Positions 1 through 9,600 of a DNA stretch of 55,772 nucleotides are shown here, piece after piece. Where the stretch lies: contig CAMTOO010000004.1 of NCBI GenBank assembly GCA_947074185.1, positions 1-55,772 of the forward strand, given 5' to 3'. The stretch comes from an uncultured Negativicutes bacterium. GTDB taxonomy: Bacteria; Bacillota; Negativicutes; Acidaminococcales; Acidaminococcaceae. The position numbers and the translations under genes are program-made. Numbering within the stretch: the first letter of the stretch is position 1; every line of letters starts with the position of its first letter. The notes beneath the pieces are model-generated. The model was given only the letters and a program-made list of their open reading frames with translations, did not search any database and was not told where the DNA came from.

Positions 1-382
1 AAATGTGTTATTTGAGTATTAACGTAAAAAATTAGCAACTTAGCGATAGTAATCCTCTATTGTATAGTATATTAATATGTACTGATGACTATTATATACT
101 ATCAAGCAAGATATTTCATCAGGTATAAGAAAAAAAAACAAAAAAGAAATAAAAAAAGCATATTTTCGTCACAAATAAAAGTTATAGTTAACTCAAGCAA
201 AGAGATTAACTCTAGAATCAAATTGCTTCCATTTAAAATTTTCCAACTGGAGGTGGAAAAATTTAGTTCCAAGACTAAAATAAATTGTTACAAAAACACA
301 ATAAAAAAGACATAATTAAAACACAAATAAAATTTATACTAAACTTAGAAGGTAAAACTTCTACACGAAAGGTGTGGTTCAA
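1..382. other. AT-rich non-coding region upstream of the first gene
   Basis: I see no convincing gene here. The only long reading frame (85-315) is a lysine- and asparagine-rich run with no ribosome site and is best read as noise from AT-rich DNA. Two structures are visible: a 9-bp inverted repeat (atagtatat at 64-72 and atatactat at 94-102) and a short hairpin (tagaag/cttcta, 346-363) just ahead of the ribosome site of the next gene. The second could sit in that gene's 5' leader. Confidence 0.5.
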
Positions 383-928
383 ATGACATTACGTAATAAA
401 TTAGGTAAATCATTAATCGTAGCCGGTATGTTAGTTGCTTTAGGAGCAAGTGCTGCTTTTGCAGAAGATGCAAAACCATCTATGGAAGAAAGAGCAAATG
501 CAATTCTTAAAGGAGAAACAACTTCTACTACGCAAATTCAACCAAATCGCAGAGGCGGTTACACGAGACTCAACAGAGTTTGTCCTGCAGGACTTCAAAA
601 TTGTCCTGGCGGCAATTCTTGTTTAGACGAAACTCCTCATCACTACAATAAAGATGGCAAGCGTTTTAAAGACGGCAGACATCACAAAGACAGTAGACAC
701 AATGGCTACTATAGAGATGGCAGAGGTTACGGCGGACATGGTCCACAACTAACTACTGAAGAAATCAAATCTCGCAAAGAATTTTATCAACAACGTGCTA
801 AGGAGCTCGAAAAGATGGAAAAAATGACTCCTGCCGAACGTACAACATATATGCAAGAAAAAAGAACTGAACTAGACAAACAACGTGCAGAAAGACGTGC
901 GCAAAACAGACAAACAGCTGTGAACTAA
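383..928 (+). CDS. Exported Gly/His/Arg-rich protein of unknown function
   Basis: The product has 181 residues. I chose the ATG at 383 because AAAGGTG lies 8 bases upstream; an in-frame GTG at 374 overlaps that site. Residues 1-28 form a signal peptide ending AAFA before ED. The middle (about 55-120) is rich in Gly, His, Arg and Tyr and carries three cysteines in a CPAG..CPGG..C pattern. The C-terminal third is highly charged and probably helical (LTTEEIKSRKEF, MTPAERTTYMQEKR), recalling periplasmic Spy/CpxP-like or LTXXQ proteins, but I cannot assign it. A clear terminator follows at 1052-1090, so it is probably a single-gene unit. Confidence 0.75.
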   Translation: MTLRNKLGKSLIVAGMLVALGASAAFAEDAKPSMEERANAILKGETTSTTQIQPNRRGGYTRLNRVCPAGLQNCPGGNSCLDETPHHYNKDGKRFKDGRHHKDSRHNGYYRDGRGYGGHGPQLTTEEIKSRKEFYQQRAKELEKMEKMTPAERTTYMQEKRTELDKQRAERRAQNRQTAVN

Positions 929-1051
929 AACTTGCTTGAGCTTGAGATCTCCTCTCTAGTAATCGAGTTCAGATAAATTTACCCCTCTTATAATGTTGCT
1001 TTTAGCACATTATTTGATATAAACTCCTCATAAATATAACACTCCTCATGG

Positions 1052-1090
1052 AAAAGCCACTGAGAGCCCCCCGCTCTTAGTGGTTTTTCT
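1052..1090 (+). terminator. Intrinsic terminator after the exported protein gene
   Basis: Twelve-base arms (gccactgagagc at 1056-1067, gctcttagtggt at 1073-1084) pair with two G-U wobbles around a C-rich loop and are followed by a T run. Confidence 0.85.
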
Positions 1091-1119
1091 CCGTTTAAAC
1101 GTATTTTTTTAGGCAAAGA

Positions 1120-1153
1120 GTAGTTTTTTATTCGCTCGATTAATAAAAACTAC
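1120..1153. repeat. Inverted repeat in the leader region of the TAXI operon
   Basis: The arms gtagttttt (1120-1128) and aaaaactac (1145-1153) pair perfectly over 9 bp with a 16-base loop. It lies upstream of the likely -10 of the TRAP operon, so it would act as DNA (an operator) rather than as RNA if it acts at all. The rest of 929-1285 shows nothing but the terminator and a weak promoter. Confidence 0.4.
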
Positions 1154-1183
1154 CTTTCGAGTATTAATTTCATATAAAAATTC

Positions 1184-1212
1184 TATGCTATTTATTTATC
1201 CTATGGTATAAT
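1184..1212 (+). promoter_or_regulatory. Possible promoter of the TAXI-TRAP operon
   Basis: A perfect TATAAT lies at 1207-1212, with TATGCT at 1184-1189 as a weak -35 at 17-bp spacing. It is about 75 bases upstream of the first gene's start. Confidence 0.45.
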
Positions 1213-1285
1213 ATTAAATAGATATACGATTATTGAGGTAATGTGATCGTAATTAAAATTTTAAATAAAAAAGGAGGAATTATTA

Positions 1286-2299
1286 ATGAAAAAGTTTTTA
1301 AGTATCATGTTAATGGCTGTTATGGCATTAACAGTTGCTGCTTGCGGTGGCGGTGGCGAAAAGAAAGCTGCCGATAGTGGCACAGCTGGTAAAGTTGATC
1401 GTAGCAAAGAATTTATCACTGTTTTAACTGGTCCTACAAGCGGGATTTACTTCCCAATTGGCGGCGCATTCTCTAAAGTAGTTGGCGAAATGGGTTACAA
1501 GACTTCTGCAACTGCAACTGGTGCAACTGGTGAAAACATCAACGCTATCTTGACTGGTAAAGGCGAACTTGCTATTGCAATGTCTGACTCAGTAATTCAA
1601 GCTGTTGAAGCTTTTGGCGCATACGAAGGCAAACCTAAAGCTGCTGATCTTCGCGCTATGATGGGCTTATGGCCAAACGTTGTTCAAATCGTTACTACTG
1701 AAGATTCTGGCATCAAAACTTTTGCTGATATTAAAGGCAAAAAAGTTGGTGTTGGTGCTCCGAACTCTGGTGTAGAACTTAATGCTCGTATGATTTTTGA
1801 AGCTAACGGTATGAGCTATAAAGATGCTAAAGTAGATTATCTTTCTTATGGTGAAGCTATTGACCAAATGAAAAACGGCCAATGTGATGTTGCTTTCGTA
1901 ACTTCTGGTTTAGGTAACGCTACTATTAAAGAACTTGGTACTAGTAAAAAATTAGTATTCATTCCTGTTGAAGGTGAAGCTCTTGCTAACCTTACTAAAA
2001 AATATCCTTTCTATGTTGAATGGAAAATTCCTAAAGATACTTATGGCACTGCAGCAGACACTACTACTGCAGCTGTTATGAACATCATGTTAGTTTCTAA
2101 AAAACTTCCTGATGAGGTAGTTTATGATCTTGTTAGTGGCTTCTACTCTGAAAAAGGTTTAGAAACTATTGGCGCTTCTCATGCAACTGCTAAACGTGAA
2201 ATTAAATTAGACACTGCTCTTCGCGGAATCCAAGGCACAGCTGTTCAATTACATCCAGGTGCTGTTAAATTCTACAAAGAAAAAGGTCTTCTTAAATAG
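1286..2299 (+). CDS. TAXI-family TRAP transporter solute-binding lipoprotein
   Basis: This 337-residue protein begins with a lipoprotein signal (LTVAAC, Cys20) and continues with the TAXI family pattern, including GPTSGIYFPIGGAF, TGATGENINAI and KGKKVGVGAPNSG. Family members bind carboxylates or glutamate-like ligands outside the inner membrane and pass them to a TRAP permease. It opens a three-gene operon: a DUF1850 gene starts 9 bases after its stop and a fused permease follows. A strong AAGGAGGA ribosome site precedes the ATG. The ligand cannot be told from sequence; 2-oxoglutarate, glutamate or another dicarboxylate would suit the anaerobic metabolism of the window. Confidence 0.93.
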   Translation: MKKFLSIMLMAVMALTVAACGGGGEKKAADSGTAGKVDRSKEFITVLTGPTSGIYFPIGGAFSKVVGEMGYKTSATATGATGENINAILTGKGELAIAMSDSVIQAVEAFGAYEGKPKAADLRAMMGLWPNVVQIVTTEDSGIKTFADIKGKKVGVGAPNSGVELNARMIFEANGMSYKDAKVDYLSYGEAIDQMKNGQCDVAFVTSGLGNATIKELGTSKKLVFIPVEGEALANLTKKYPFYVEWKIPKDTYGTAADTTTAAVMNIMLVSKKLPDEVVYDLVSGFYSEKGLETIGASHATAKREIKLDTALRGIQGTAVQLHPGAVKFYKEKGLLK

Positions 2300-2308
2300 T
2301 AATTTGCT

Positions 2309-2803
2309 ATGAAGAAAAAATATGCTTATATAATTTTGCTGTTTTTTCTTGTTCCCGTGTTAGTATTCCTTTGGAACGAATCTACTTCTCAAACCGTATT
2401 GAGAATATCTGATTACGAAACAAAAAAAATTTATGTGGAATTTCCAGCCAAAGAAGGCGATAGGCTTTTCTTTGGCTGGACTCATTCTTGGGAAAAAATT
2501 CCTTGGTATGAATACTATCATCTAGGCCCTAATAATACGTTAGTCCTTGATACCATTGCTTTTCCTGCTTTTGGGGCTGGTATACCGGAAAACAAGGGAA
2601 CGGAAGTATGGATTGATAAGGGTATGATTTTTATGGGGGGTATCAATCAAGTTTTCCAAGAATTTGATTGGATTAATTCTAACTTTGCAACAGGTGAGAT
2701 TAAGCTCAATGATGTTCTAATTACTAGTGGTAAGATTTTACCAGAACATACCCGTCTTATATTAAAAGTAGAGAAAAGGAGGTATCTTGATGGAAAAAGA
2801 TAA
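2309..2803 (+). CDS. DUF1850 membrane-anchored protein of TAXI-TRAP operons
   Basis: This 164-residue protein has one N-terminal membrane segment (about residues 5-22). The remaining domain carries the DUF1850 pattern FFGWTHSWEKIPWYEYY and a short D/G-rich stretch. DUF1850 genes are known to sit between TAXI binding proteins and fused TRAP permeases, as here, but their role is not established. The start has little ribosome site and lies 9 bases from the previous stop, which suggests translational coupling. Its last 14 bases overlap the permease gene. Confidence 0.85.
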   Translation: MKKKYAYIILLFFLVPVLVFLWNESTSQTVLRISDYETKKIYVEFPAKEGDRLFFGWTHSWEKIPWYEYYHLGPNNTLVLDTIAFPAFGAGIPENKGTEVWIDKGMIFMGGINQVFQEFDWINSNFATGEIKLNDVLITSGKILPEHTRLILKVEKRRYLDGKR

Positions 2804-4778
2804 AAACTTCCAACCTGATTTAGAAGCCTCTGATGAAAATTTAGAGGAAAAAGGTCAAGAACTGATTAAAAAAATAGATAAAGAATCTGCTACTCGTACA
2901 TTTAGTGGTTGGATGAAGCAATTTTTCTTTATTGCTTGTGTACTTGTATCTTGTTATCATCTTTATACCGCAACCTTCGGACCACCAGTAACTTTATTAC
3001 ATAGATCCATTCATGTTGCGATGATGATTTCTTTAGGCTTCTTGCTCTATCCATTTGGTAGAAAATCTAACTTTAGTATGCCATCAATATTTGATTGGCT
3101 TTTAGCCGCACTATCTTTTGCAACACCTATTTATATCTGGCAGGACTATTTAGGTGTAGTCGAACGTGCTGGTAACCCAAATCAAACTGATATGATTATG
3201 GCAACTTTACTAGTAGTACTTGTTCTAGAATGTTCTAGACGTGTAACTGGTAACGCACTTTCTATATTAAGTATCATTTTTATCATTTATGGTTTATTCG
3301 GCAGAGAAATGCCTGGTATGTTTATGCACCGTGGTTATGACTGGGCTTCCCTTTCAAATCACTTCTTTGCAAATACCGAAGGCATTTACGGCACTTCCGT
3401 AAGTGTTGCTGCTAGTTATATCTTTTTATTTATTCTTTTTGGTACTGTAATGCATAAATCTGGTATGGGTCAATTCTTTAATGATATTGCCTTAGCAGTT
3501 GCAGGTCATACTAAAGGCGGTCCTGCGAAAGTTGCTGTTATTGCTTCTGGGTTCCTTGGTTCAATCAACGGTTCTGCAGTAGCAAACGTTGTTACTACTG
3601 GTGCGTTTACAATTCCATTAATGAAACGAACTGGTTATTCCAAAGAATTCTCTGGTGCTGTAGAAGCTGCTGCTTCTGTTGGTGGACAACTTTTACCACC
3701 AATCATGGGTGCTGCTGCTTTTATAATGGCAGAAATGCTCAGCGTTAAGTATTCTTCAATTATAGTTTGGGCTGCTGTGCCTGCGCTTCTTTACTACTTA
3801 GGTATTATTATCCAAGTACAACTTAGAGCTTCTAAGAACGGTCTTGTTGGTCTTCCAAAAGATCAGTTGCCAAAAGCTGGTAAAGTTATGAAAGAACGCG
3901 GACATCTTCTCGTTCCAGTTTTATTCTTGCTTTACATGTTATTCTTCTCTGGAACAACTGTTATTTATTCCGCAGTTTTAACTATCGTAGTTACTGTGTT
4001 TGTATCTTTAATTCGTAAAGAAACTCGCATGGGTCCAACAGATTTAATAAATGCTTTAGCAGATGGTGCTAAGCAAACTGTTTCTGTAGCTGTAGCTTGT
4101 GCTTGTGTTGGTATTATCATTGGTGTTTCTTCTAAAACAGGTTTTGGTTTAACTATGGCTAATACTATTATTGCTCTTGGCGATACAAGTATTATCTTCA
4201 CCTTAATCTTCACCATGATTACTTGTATGATTCTAGGTATGGGATTACCTTCCATTCCTGCGTATATCATTACAGCAACCATTGCTGCACCTGCTCTTGC
4301 TAAACTTGGTATCCCAGTAGCTGCTGCGCATATGTTCTCTTTCTACTATGCAATGTTTGCTAACTTAACACCACCTGTAGCACTTGCTTCATTTGCTGCC
4401 GCTGGCTTAAGTGGTGGTAACCCAATGAAAACAGGTATTGCTTCTGTAAAATTAGCTATCGCAGGGTTTATCGTACCATTTATGTTTGTTTATTCACCGC
4501 AACTAATGCTTATTGATACAACATTTGCAGAAGGTGCTTGGGTTACGTTAACAGCATGTCTTGGTGTATTCTTAATAAGTGTTGCTTTTGAAGGTTTCTT
4601 CATGGCTCCAGTTGCCTTATGGTTAAGAGCTGTAATTACTGTAGGCGCACTTTTACTTATTGATCCTGGTATTGAAACAGATGTTATCGGTGTTGCAGTA
4701 TTAATTCCTTTGTATATTATTCAAAAGAAAAAAGGAGCTAATTATACTCCTACGCCTCCATCTCTAGAAGATTTATAA
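2790..4778 (+). CDS. TRAP transporter fused permease (4TM/12TM)
   Basis: The product has 662 residues from ATG 2790, which sits 7 bases after AAAGGAGG; the in-frame TTG at 2787 is less likely. An acidic cytoplasmic tail of about 45 residues is followed by a DctQ-like group of membrane helices and then a DctM-like large domain with many helices, GFLGSINGSAVANVV and GMGLPSIPAYIITA. The fusion of the small and large TRAP subunits is typical of TAXI systems. It would import the ligand delivered by the 1286-2299 lipoprotein using an ion gradient. A terminator follows directly. Confidence 0.93.
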   Translation: MEKDKNFQPDLEASDENLEEKGQELIKKIDKESATRTFSGWMKQFFFIACVLVSCYHLYTATFGPPVTLLHRSIHVAMMISLGFLLYPFGRKSNFSMPSIFDWLLAALSFATPIYIWQDYLGVVERAGNPNQTDMIMATLLVVLVLECSRRVTGNALSILSIIFIIYGLFGREMPGMFMHRGYDWASLSNHFFANTEGIYGTSVSVAASYIFLFILFGTVMHKSGMGQFFNDIALAVAGHTKGGPAKVAVIASGFLGSINGSAVANVVTTGAFTIPLMKRTGYSKEFSGAVEAAASVGGQLLPPIMGAAAFIMAEMLSVKYSSIIVWAAVPALLYYLGIIIQVQLRASKNGLVGLPKDQLPKAGKVMKERGHLLVPVLFLLYMLFFSGTTVIYSAVLTIVVTVFVSLIRKETRMGPTDLINALADGAKQTVSVAVACACVGIIIGVSSKTGFGLTMANTIIALGDTSIIFTLIFTMITCMILGMGLPSIPAYIITATIAAPALAKLGIPVAAAHMFSFYYAMFANLTPPVALASFAAAGLSGGNPMKTGIASVKLAIAGFIVPFMFVYSPQLMLIDTTFAEGAWVTLTACLGVFLISVAFEGFFMAPVALWLRAVITVGALLLIDPGIETDVIGVAVLIPLYIIQKKKGANYTPTPPSLEDL

Positions 4779-4790
4779 AAACTAAAAATA

Positions 4791-4821
4791 AAAGGATAGG
4801 TCAAATGACCTATCCTTTTTT
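4791..4821. terminator. Bidirectional intrinsic terminator
   Basis: The arms aaaggataggtca (4791-4803) and tgacctatccttt are perfectly complementary and have T runs outward on both sides. It closes the TRAP operon and, on the other strand, the convergent 4845-5567 gene. Confidence 0.9.
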
Positions 4822-4844
4822 ATTGCTATTTTTATTTATTTGTT

Positions 4845-5567
4845 TTAATAGAATATTCCGCCTAGACCCCAACCGCCTCTGCGCCAGCCGCCGCGACCAA
4901 TGCCTACTCCTATGCCAATTGGAACGCTACTGCTTCCTCTTCTAACATAATCTGCTGGTTTGATATCTAATCTAAAATTACCTTCTTTAGTAGCATTACC
5001 AACTGTTACCATTACGCGTACGTTTGTTTTTCCTTCAATCCTCGGAACAATAATATTATCCCCTTCAATGTTTACTACTGCTGTATCTGCAGGGACTAAC
5101 ATTAATTCGTAAGGAAGGCCTGCTGGTACTGACACAGAAACTCTAGCTTTAACTCCAAGTGGAATTTTTGTGCTTGGTATGGAAACTTTTACTCTTGAAG
5201 CTAACATTGATTCTGAACTACCATCTATAACTTCTGTTCTATTTTCGTCAAAGCGTCTCCAAACTGCGCTATAATCTTTAGCTACTAGAAAATCTGTAAT
5301 TAGTGTATGATCTGCATTGTTAATAGCATTTACATGGTAAAAATAATTACCTAAGAGATCATCATAGAGTCTAAAATGGTACTCCATATTTTCGTCTAAA
5401 CCAGATTTTTCTGGCGCTATTTTCGTGATGTGCGCTGTAACTTCGTCATATTTTTTCCCTTCAGTTACAAAGCCATCTCCACCGAAAAAACCTGTTCCTG
5501 CAAAAGCTGTACTTACTGACAAAAGAGTCATAATTATAACCACAAGCATTGTTTTTATAAACTTCAT
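4845..5567 (-). CDS. Exported protein, unknown, with Gly/Arg-rich tail
   Basis: The 240-residue product has a clean signal peptide (cleavage after AFA, residue 23). The body is rich in beta-type residues and includes a stretch resembling a bacterial Ig-like fold (about 150-210). The last 25 residues are rich in Gly, Arg and Trp (RGGWRRGGWG) and end in Phe-Tyr. I do not recognise a family. The start has a strong GAGGTGAGG site. It lies 26 bases downstream of the AIDA-repeat gene on the same strand, so the two are probably co-transcribed and both act at the cell envelope. Confidence 0.75.
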   Translation of the reverse strand: MKFIKTMLVVIIMTLLSVSTAFAGTGFFGGDGFVTEGKKYDEVTAHITKIAPEKSGLDENMEYHFRLYDDLLGNYFYHVNAINNADHTLITDFLVAKDYSAVWRRFDENRTEVIDGSSESMLASRVKVSIPSTKIPLGVKARVSVSVPAGLPYELMLVPADTAVVNIEGDNIIVPRIEGKTNVRVMVTVGNATKEGNFRLDIKPADYVRRGSSSVPIGIGVGIGRGGWRRGGWGLGGIFY

Positions 5568-5593
5568 AGCCTCACCTCGTTTACTACTGCATA

Positions 5594-6526
5594 CTAATTT
5601 CTTCTATGAACAATACCACTACCACCAGCCAGAACAATTTGAGTTCCGCCTCGAGCTAACTCATTAATAATACCTGTTCCGCCACTGCTAACTATTTGTG
5701 TTCCACCATAGTTTAAAGCGGTTATAACACCAATACCACCGCCACTTACGACTTGTGTTCCCCCAGCATTAAGGGCTTTGACATTTCCAACTCCGCCACT
5801 TATATATTGGGTGCCACCTGTCATATTAGAAACAATACCTGTGCCACCACTATTTATATGTTGAAGGCTGCCAGATAAAACAGCAATAGTTCCTGTGCCA
5901 CCACTATTTACTCGTTGGAATCCTCCATTTAGTGAAGATACTGCGCCTTTAGCGCCAGTATTTACAAATTGTGTTCCTCTATTAATAGAGCTTACGTAAC
6001 CTGAGCCACCACTACTTATAACTTGAGTTCCAGCTATTAAGCTTGAAGCATGGCCTGTGCCACCACGATCAATGAATTGTGTTGCGTTGCTTATATTAGA
6101 TGCAATGCCTACAGCTCCGCTGTAAATAAATTGCACCCCACTATTCAAAGCTGATACTACACCGCTGCCACCACTAACTATTTGTGTGCCACCACTCAAA
6201 TACTGAACAATTCCTGTACCACTCATAATATTCATAGTATCGCCAAGTGGTAAAACAGATACAACTGAGGAAACACCAGGAACGTTTATGATACGTCCTG
6301 CTTCTGCTGTTTTAAACACTAATTTTTCTACATAGCCTGCAATTTCATTTAAAGATTCGTATTTAACGGCTTGAGTTGTTTCTAGAGTTTTTATTTCTTG
6401 TTTTGCTTCGAATTCCTGTAAGGAAACCATACTTTGCCCCATCGGCAAAAACACATTAACTGCATTGATTCCCATAACTAGTGAGACTAATATTTTTTTA
6501 CTGATTTCTTGTTGTAAAGTTTTCAT
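5594..6526 (-). CDS. AIDA-repeat passenger-only protein (autotransporter paralogue without barrel)
   Basis: The 310-residue protein shares its N-terminus (KKILVSLVMGINAVNVF) with the full autotransporter encoded just upstream on the same strand. From about residue 95 it consists of roughly twelve 18-19-residue repeats of the type GGTQIVSSGGTGIV, which in AIDA-family passengers fold into a beta-helix. It stops inside the last repeat (GGSGIVHRRN), with no barrel or anchor. The ribosome site AAGGAGGAAAACC and a nearby -10 are intact, so it may be expressed. It may be a secreted repeat protein, a gene that has lost its 3' end, or a donor for recombination with the larger gene. Confidence 0.8.
   Translation of the reverse strand: MKTLQQEISKKILVSLVMGINAVNVFLPMGQSMVSLQEFEAKQEIKTLETTQAVKYESLNEIAGYVEKLVFKTAEAGRIINVPGVSSVVSVLPLGDTMNIMSGTGIVQYLSGGTQIVSGGSGVVSALNSGVQFIYSGAVGIASNISNATQFIDRGGTGHASSLIAGTQVISSGGSGYVSSINRGTQFVNTGAKGAVSSLNGGFQRVNSGGTGTIAVLSGSLQHINSGGTGIVSNMTGGTQYISGGVGNVKALNAGGTQVVSGGGIGVITALNYGGTQIVSSGGTGIINELARGGTQIVLAGGSGIVHRRN
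5597..6241 (-). repeat. Tandem 54-57-bp coding repeats (AIDA type)
   Basis: About twelve degenerate copies encode the unit [N/S]SGGTGxVxxLxxGTQ[I/V][I/V]. The copies differ at most third positions, so they are old and not a fresh expansion. Confidence 0.8.
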
Positions 6527-6552
6527 GGTTTTCCTCCTTTTCGTATATCTAT

Positions 6553-6558
6553 ATTATA
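6553..6558 (-). promoter_or_regulatory. Likely -10 of the passenger-only gene
   Basis: A perfect TATAAT on the minus strand lies 27 bases before the start. I see no good -35; the upstream terminator occupies that place. Its presence gives the shorter gene its own transcription. Confidence 0.45.
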
Positions 6559-6579
6559 ACATTTTTTAAGAGATAATAA

Positions 6580-6617
6580 AAATATAGGGGTAGACCTAAA
6601 GTCCTACCCCTATATTT
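6580..6617 (-). terminator. Intrinsic terminator of the autotransporter gene
   Basis: Fourteen-base perfect arms (aaatataggggtag 6580-6593, ctacccctatattt 6604-6617) with a 10-base loop lie 20 bases past the stop of the 6637-9915 gene. Confidence 0.88.
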
Positions 6618-6636
6618 AATTTTTTAGTTTTACTTA

Positions 6637-9600
6637 CTATTTATTTGTATATTCAAAAATGTTTACACGACGATTATTTGCACGTCCTTCAGCTGTTGAA
6701 TCTGTATCAGCTGGTTCTGCTTTACCTTGGTATGTTTCTTCCATTTGTGCCGCTGGAACACCTTCGTTTCTAGCAATGTTTTTTACATTTTCTACTCTGC
6801 GTTTGGAAAGTTCCATATTATATTCTTCTGTCCCAATAGCATCTGTATGTCCTACTAAGGCATAAGTTCTATTTGGATTTTCCTTAGCTACTTTTACAAA
6901 GTTATCGATTTTTACTTGTTCCCCAGCTTTTGGAGTATCAACATCAAAATCAAAATAAATTGTATCTAAGAATTCTTCATGCTTAGGTGCTACTATTGGA
7001 GTCATTGGAGGTATTGCAGGCAATGGTGTTGCTGGTTTTGGTCCACCAAATGCAAATCTTATGCCTGCATTTACTTGCCATTTCTTTTTGATATCTCCGC
7101 CGAAGCTCTTAACCACATCTCCATACACATAAGTTTGTTTCGAAAGAGTATGTGTTCCGCCTATGCCAAGTTCGAACCAATTTCCTTTGTTCTCTCTTAC
7201 ATAGTTCATTCTTTCACCATTTGTTGCCAATAAATCCATTGTGTCTTTACCTAAGAATTCACGATAGAAGTTTGCTTTCAAGTAGTAATCACTTGATTCG
7301 TTGATTCTTCTACCAAGGTTAAACCCAACGCGACCTAATAAACTATTTATTGCTGAACGGTCTACATCAACACCACGTTCAGTTTCATAGTTTCCGCCAC
7401 CTAAATGTCCATAAGCGAGTTGAATTTGAGGTTCTATAAACCAGCCATTTGTATGTTCAATTGTTTTTCCGAATTCGTAACTAATGCTATAGCCATTAGT
7501 ATCGAAATTGAAACTATCTGGAACATTGCCATAGCTGTTCATATTGCTTCTTAAACGGCCATAACGAAGTACTAAGTCGCTATAGCTACCGTTATCTTTA
7601 TAAGTAGTCATGTATAGGCTTAGTCCTGTCATTGAACCTTCACCATCGCCTTCCACATAACTTCCAGAAGTATTACTATGATCTATTGCAAAACCATATG
7701 TGTTATTGCCTACAGTTTTATCTATACCTACTTGGAACATTTGACGATTAGAATCGTAGCCTTGACCTTCAAGATTTCCAGCTTTTACTCTCGCCCATAC
7801 GCCATTTGCTTCCTTATCTAAACGCAAGTCGCCAAGACGGTTACGAAGAGTATCATCTGTCATAATATTACGCCACAAGCCATAACTTGACTCAATATTT
7901 CCGATAAGGGTTTCTGTAGATGGATTTGGTTCTTTAACTATATTAGTAAGATACCAATTGTTTGGATCTAACTGCAATACATTTGGAGTTATTTCCCAAA
8001 GTCCGCCATTGTCTAATGCAAGTCCCTGAAATGTTACATTATCTGATGCATCTGTTGCAAACAATAATGTTTTTATTCCTGTTACCATGTCGCCAGTAAA
8101 TAAGCTTTCGTCTACTACTTGCACATATTGTGTAGTTCCAGGATCACTTACTGTAATGATAATCTTATCACTATTCGCCTCACTTGCAAGATCGGTATTA
8201 ATTTTAAAGATAGTACCACTACCAGTTAGACGATCAACGGTTATAGTTTCAAATGTACGTGTTACACCAGTACCGTGTTTTTCTGTCATATCTATAATAC
8301 CGTCATTACCCTTAAGAGTTCCTGTGAACTTATACGTATCTGAATCGGCATTTAATAATACACGTCCGCCATTCATTTCTAGATCTTTAATTTCACCAGA
8401 TGCAGTATGATACAAAATCAATCCGTCATTCATAACCGTTTCCGCAGCTGTACCACCTGAAATATGCACTTCGCCGCCATTCATATCTTCAACAGTTCCT
8501 GTGCCAAAAGTTGAAATATGCTGTGTTCCTGCTAACAATGAACTTATTGCACCAGTCCCAAACATAACACTTTGTTCGCCACCACTCATGTATTCTACAA
8601 CAACATCGTTTAGTCCTAACTGCGTACCATTAGTCATATTTATAATTGTTCCTACGTGAGAAACAATTTGTATACCATCTACCATCGATGATATTACACC
8701 CATCCCTGAGACCCAAACCTCTTGCGTACCACTATACATAACATCTATACTACCTGTTCCATACATAAGTTGATTACCATCATTCATGGTATGAATCTGA
8801 CCAGTAGCATTGAAATCTATGTATTGATCACCATTATTGTGCACAGTAACATAACCTGTACCACCAAAATTAACAAGTTGTTCACCCTCATACATTGTAC
8901 CAACATGCCCTGTACCATTTTGAGATACATGCTGAGTTGATTCCCAAATTCCGCCAGAGACTGTACCAATACTTCCTAAAGCATATGCCTGAATAATTTG
9001 TTCGCCACCATTTGCTATTACTGCTGATGCAACACCACCAGAATAGACTACTTGGTAACCATCATTTAAATTTTTTATATAACCTTTACCACCAGAAACT
9101 ACTTGCAGTCCATAATTAATCGTATCAAGATGACCTACAGCTCCCTCGTAAACATATTGTGTACCTTTCCCAATTATCTCGCCAACACTTCCTGTACCGC
9201 CAGAATAAATATTTTGCGTTCCCATGATAGCAGTTGCATTACCATAAATTTCATCAACATCTGCTACACCGTAAACATTTTGAACTGCACCTGAGAAAGC
9301 TCCCCCAGATGCGTATGCACCAGCTTCAATAGTTTGGTAAGCGCTAGTTGTTTCTTGAAAAAACAAAGTTCCTCCAGAAGAAACTGTTTGAGAGCCAGAA
9401 GCAACTTTTACAACTGTAACAACTGCATTATTATGAATAATTTGCGTTCCACCGTATATCTCTTCGACTTGCGCGAACCCATTTTCATGTACTTCTTGAA
9501 GTCCACCAGACATGATATATACATCAGCAAAACCAGCAGATGAAATATATTGAGTTCCACCTAAAAGATATTGCACGCTTCCTGTTCCATTAGTGATATT

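Noticed and set aside
85-315. 76-residue reading frame at the left end
   Set aside because: It is Lys- and Asn-rich, has no ribosome site and no motif, and lies in very AT-rich DNA.
3965-4282. 105-residue reading frame opposite the TRAP permease
   Set aside because: It is a shadow of a strongly supported gene, with no ribosome site and low-complexity Ile/Val/Thr content.
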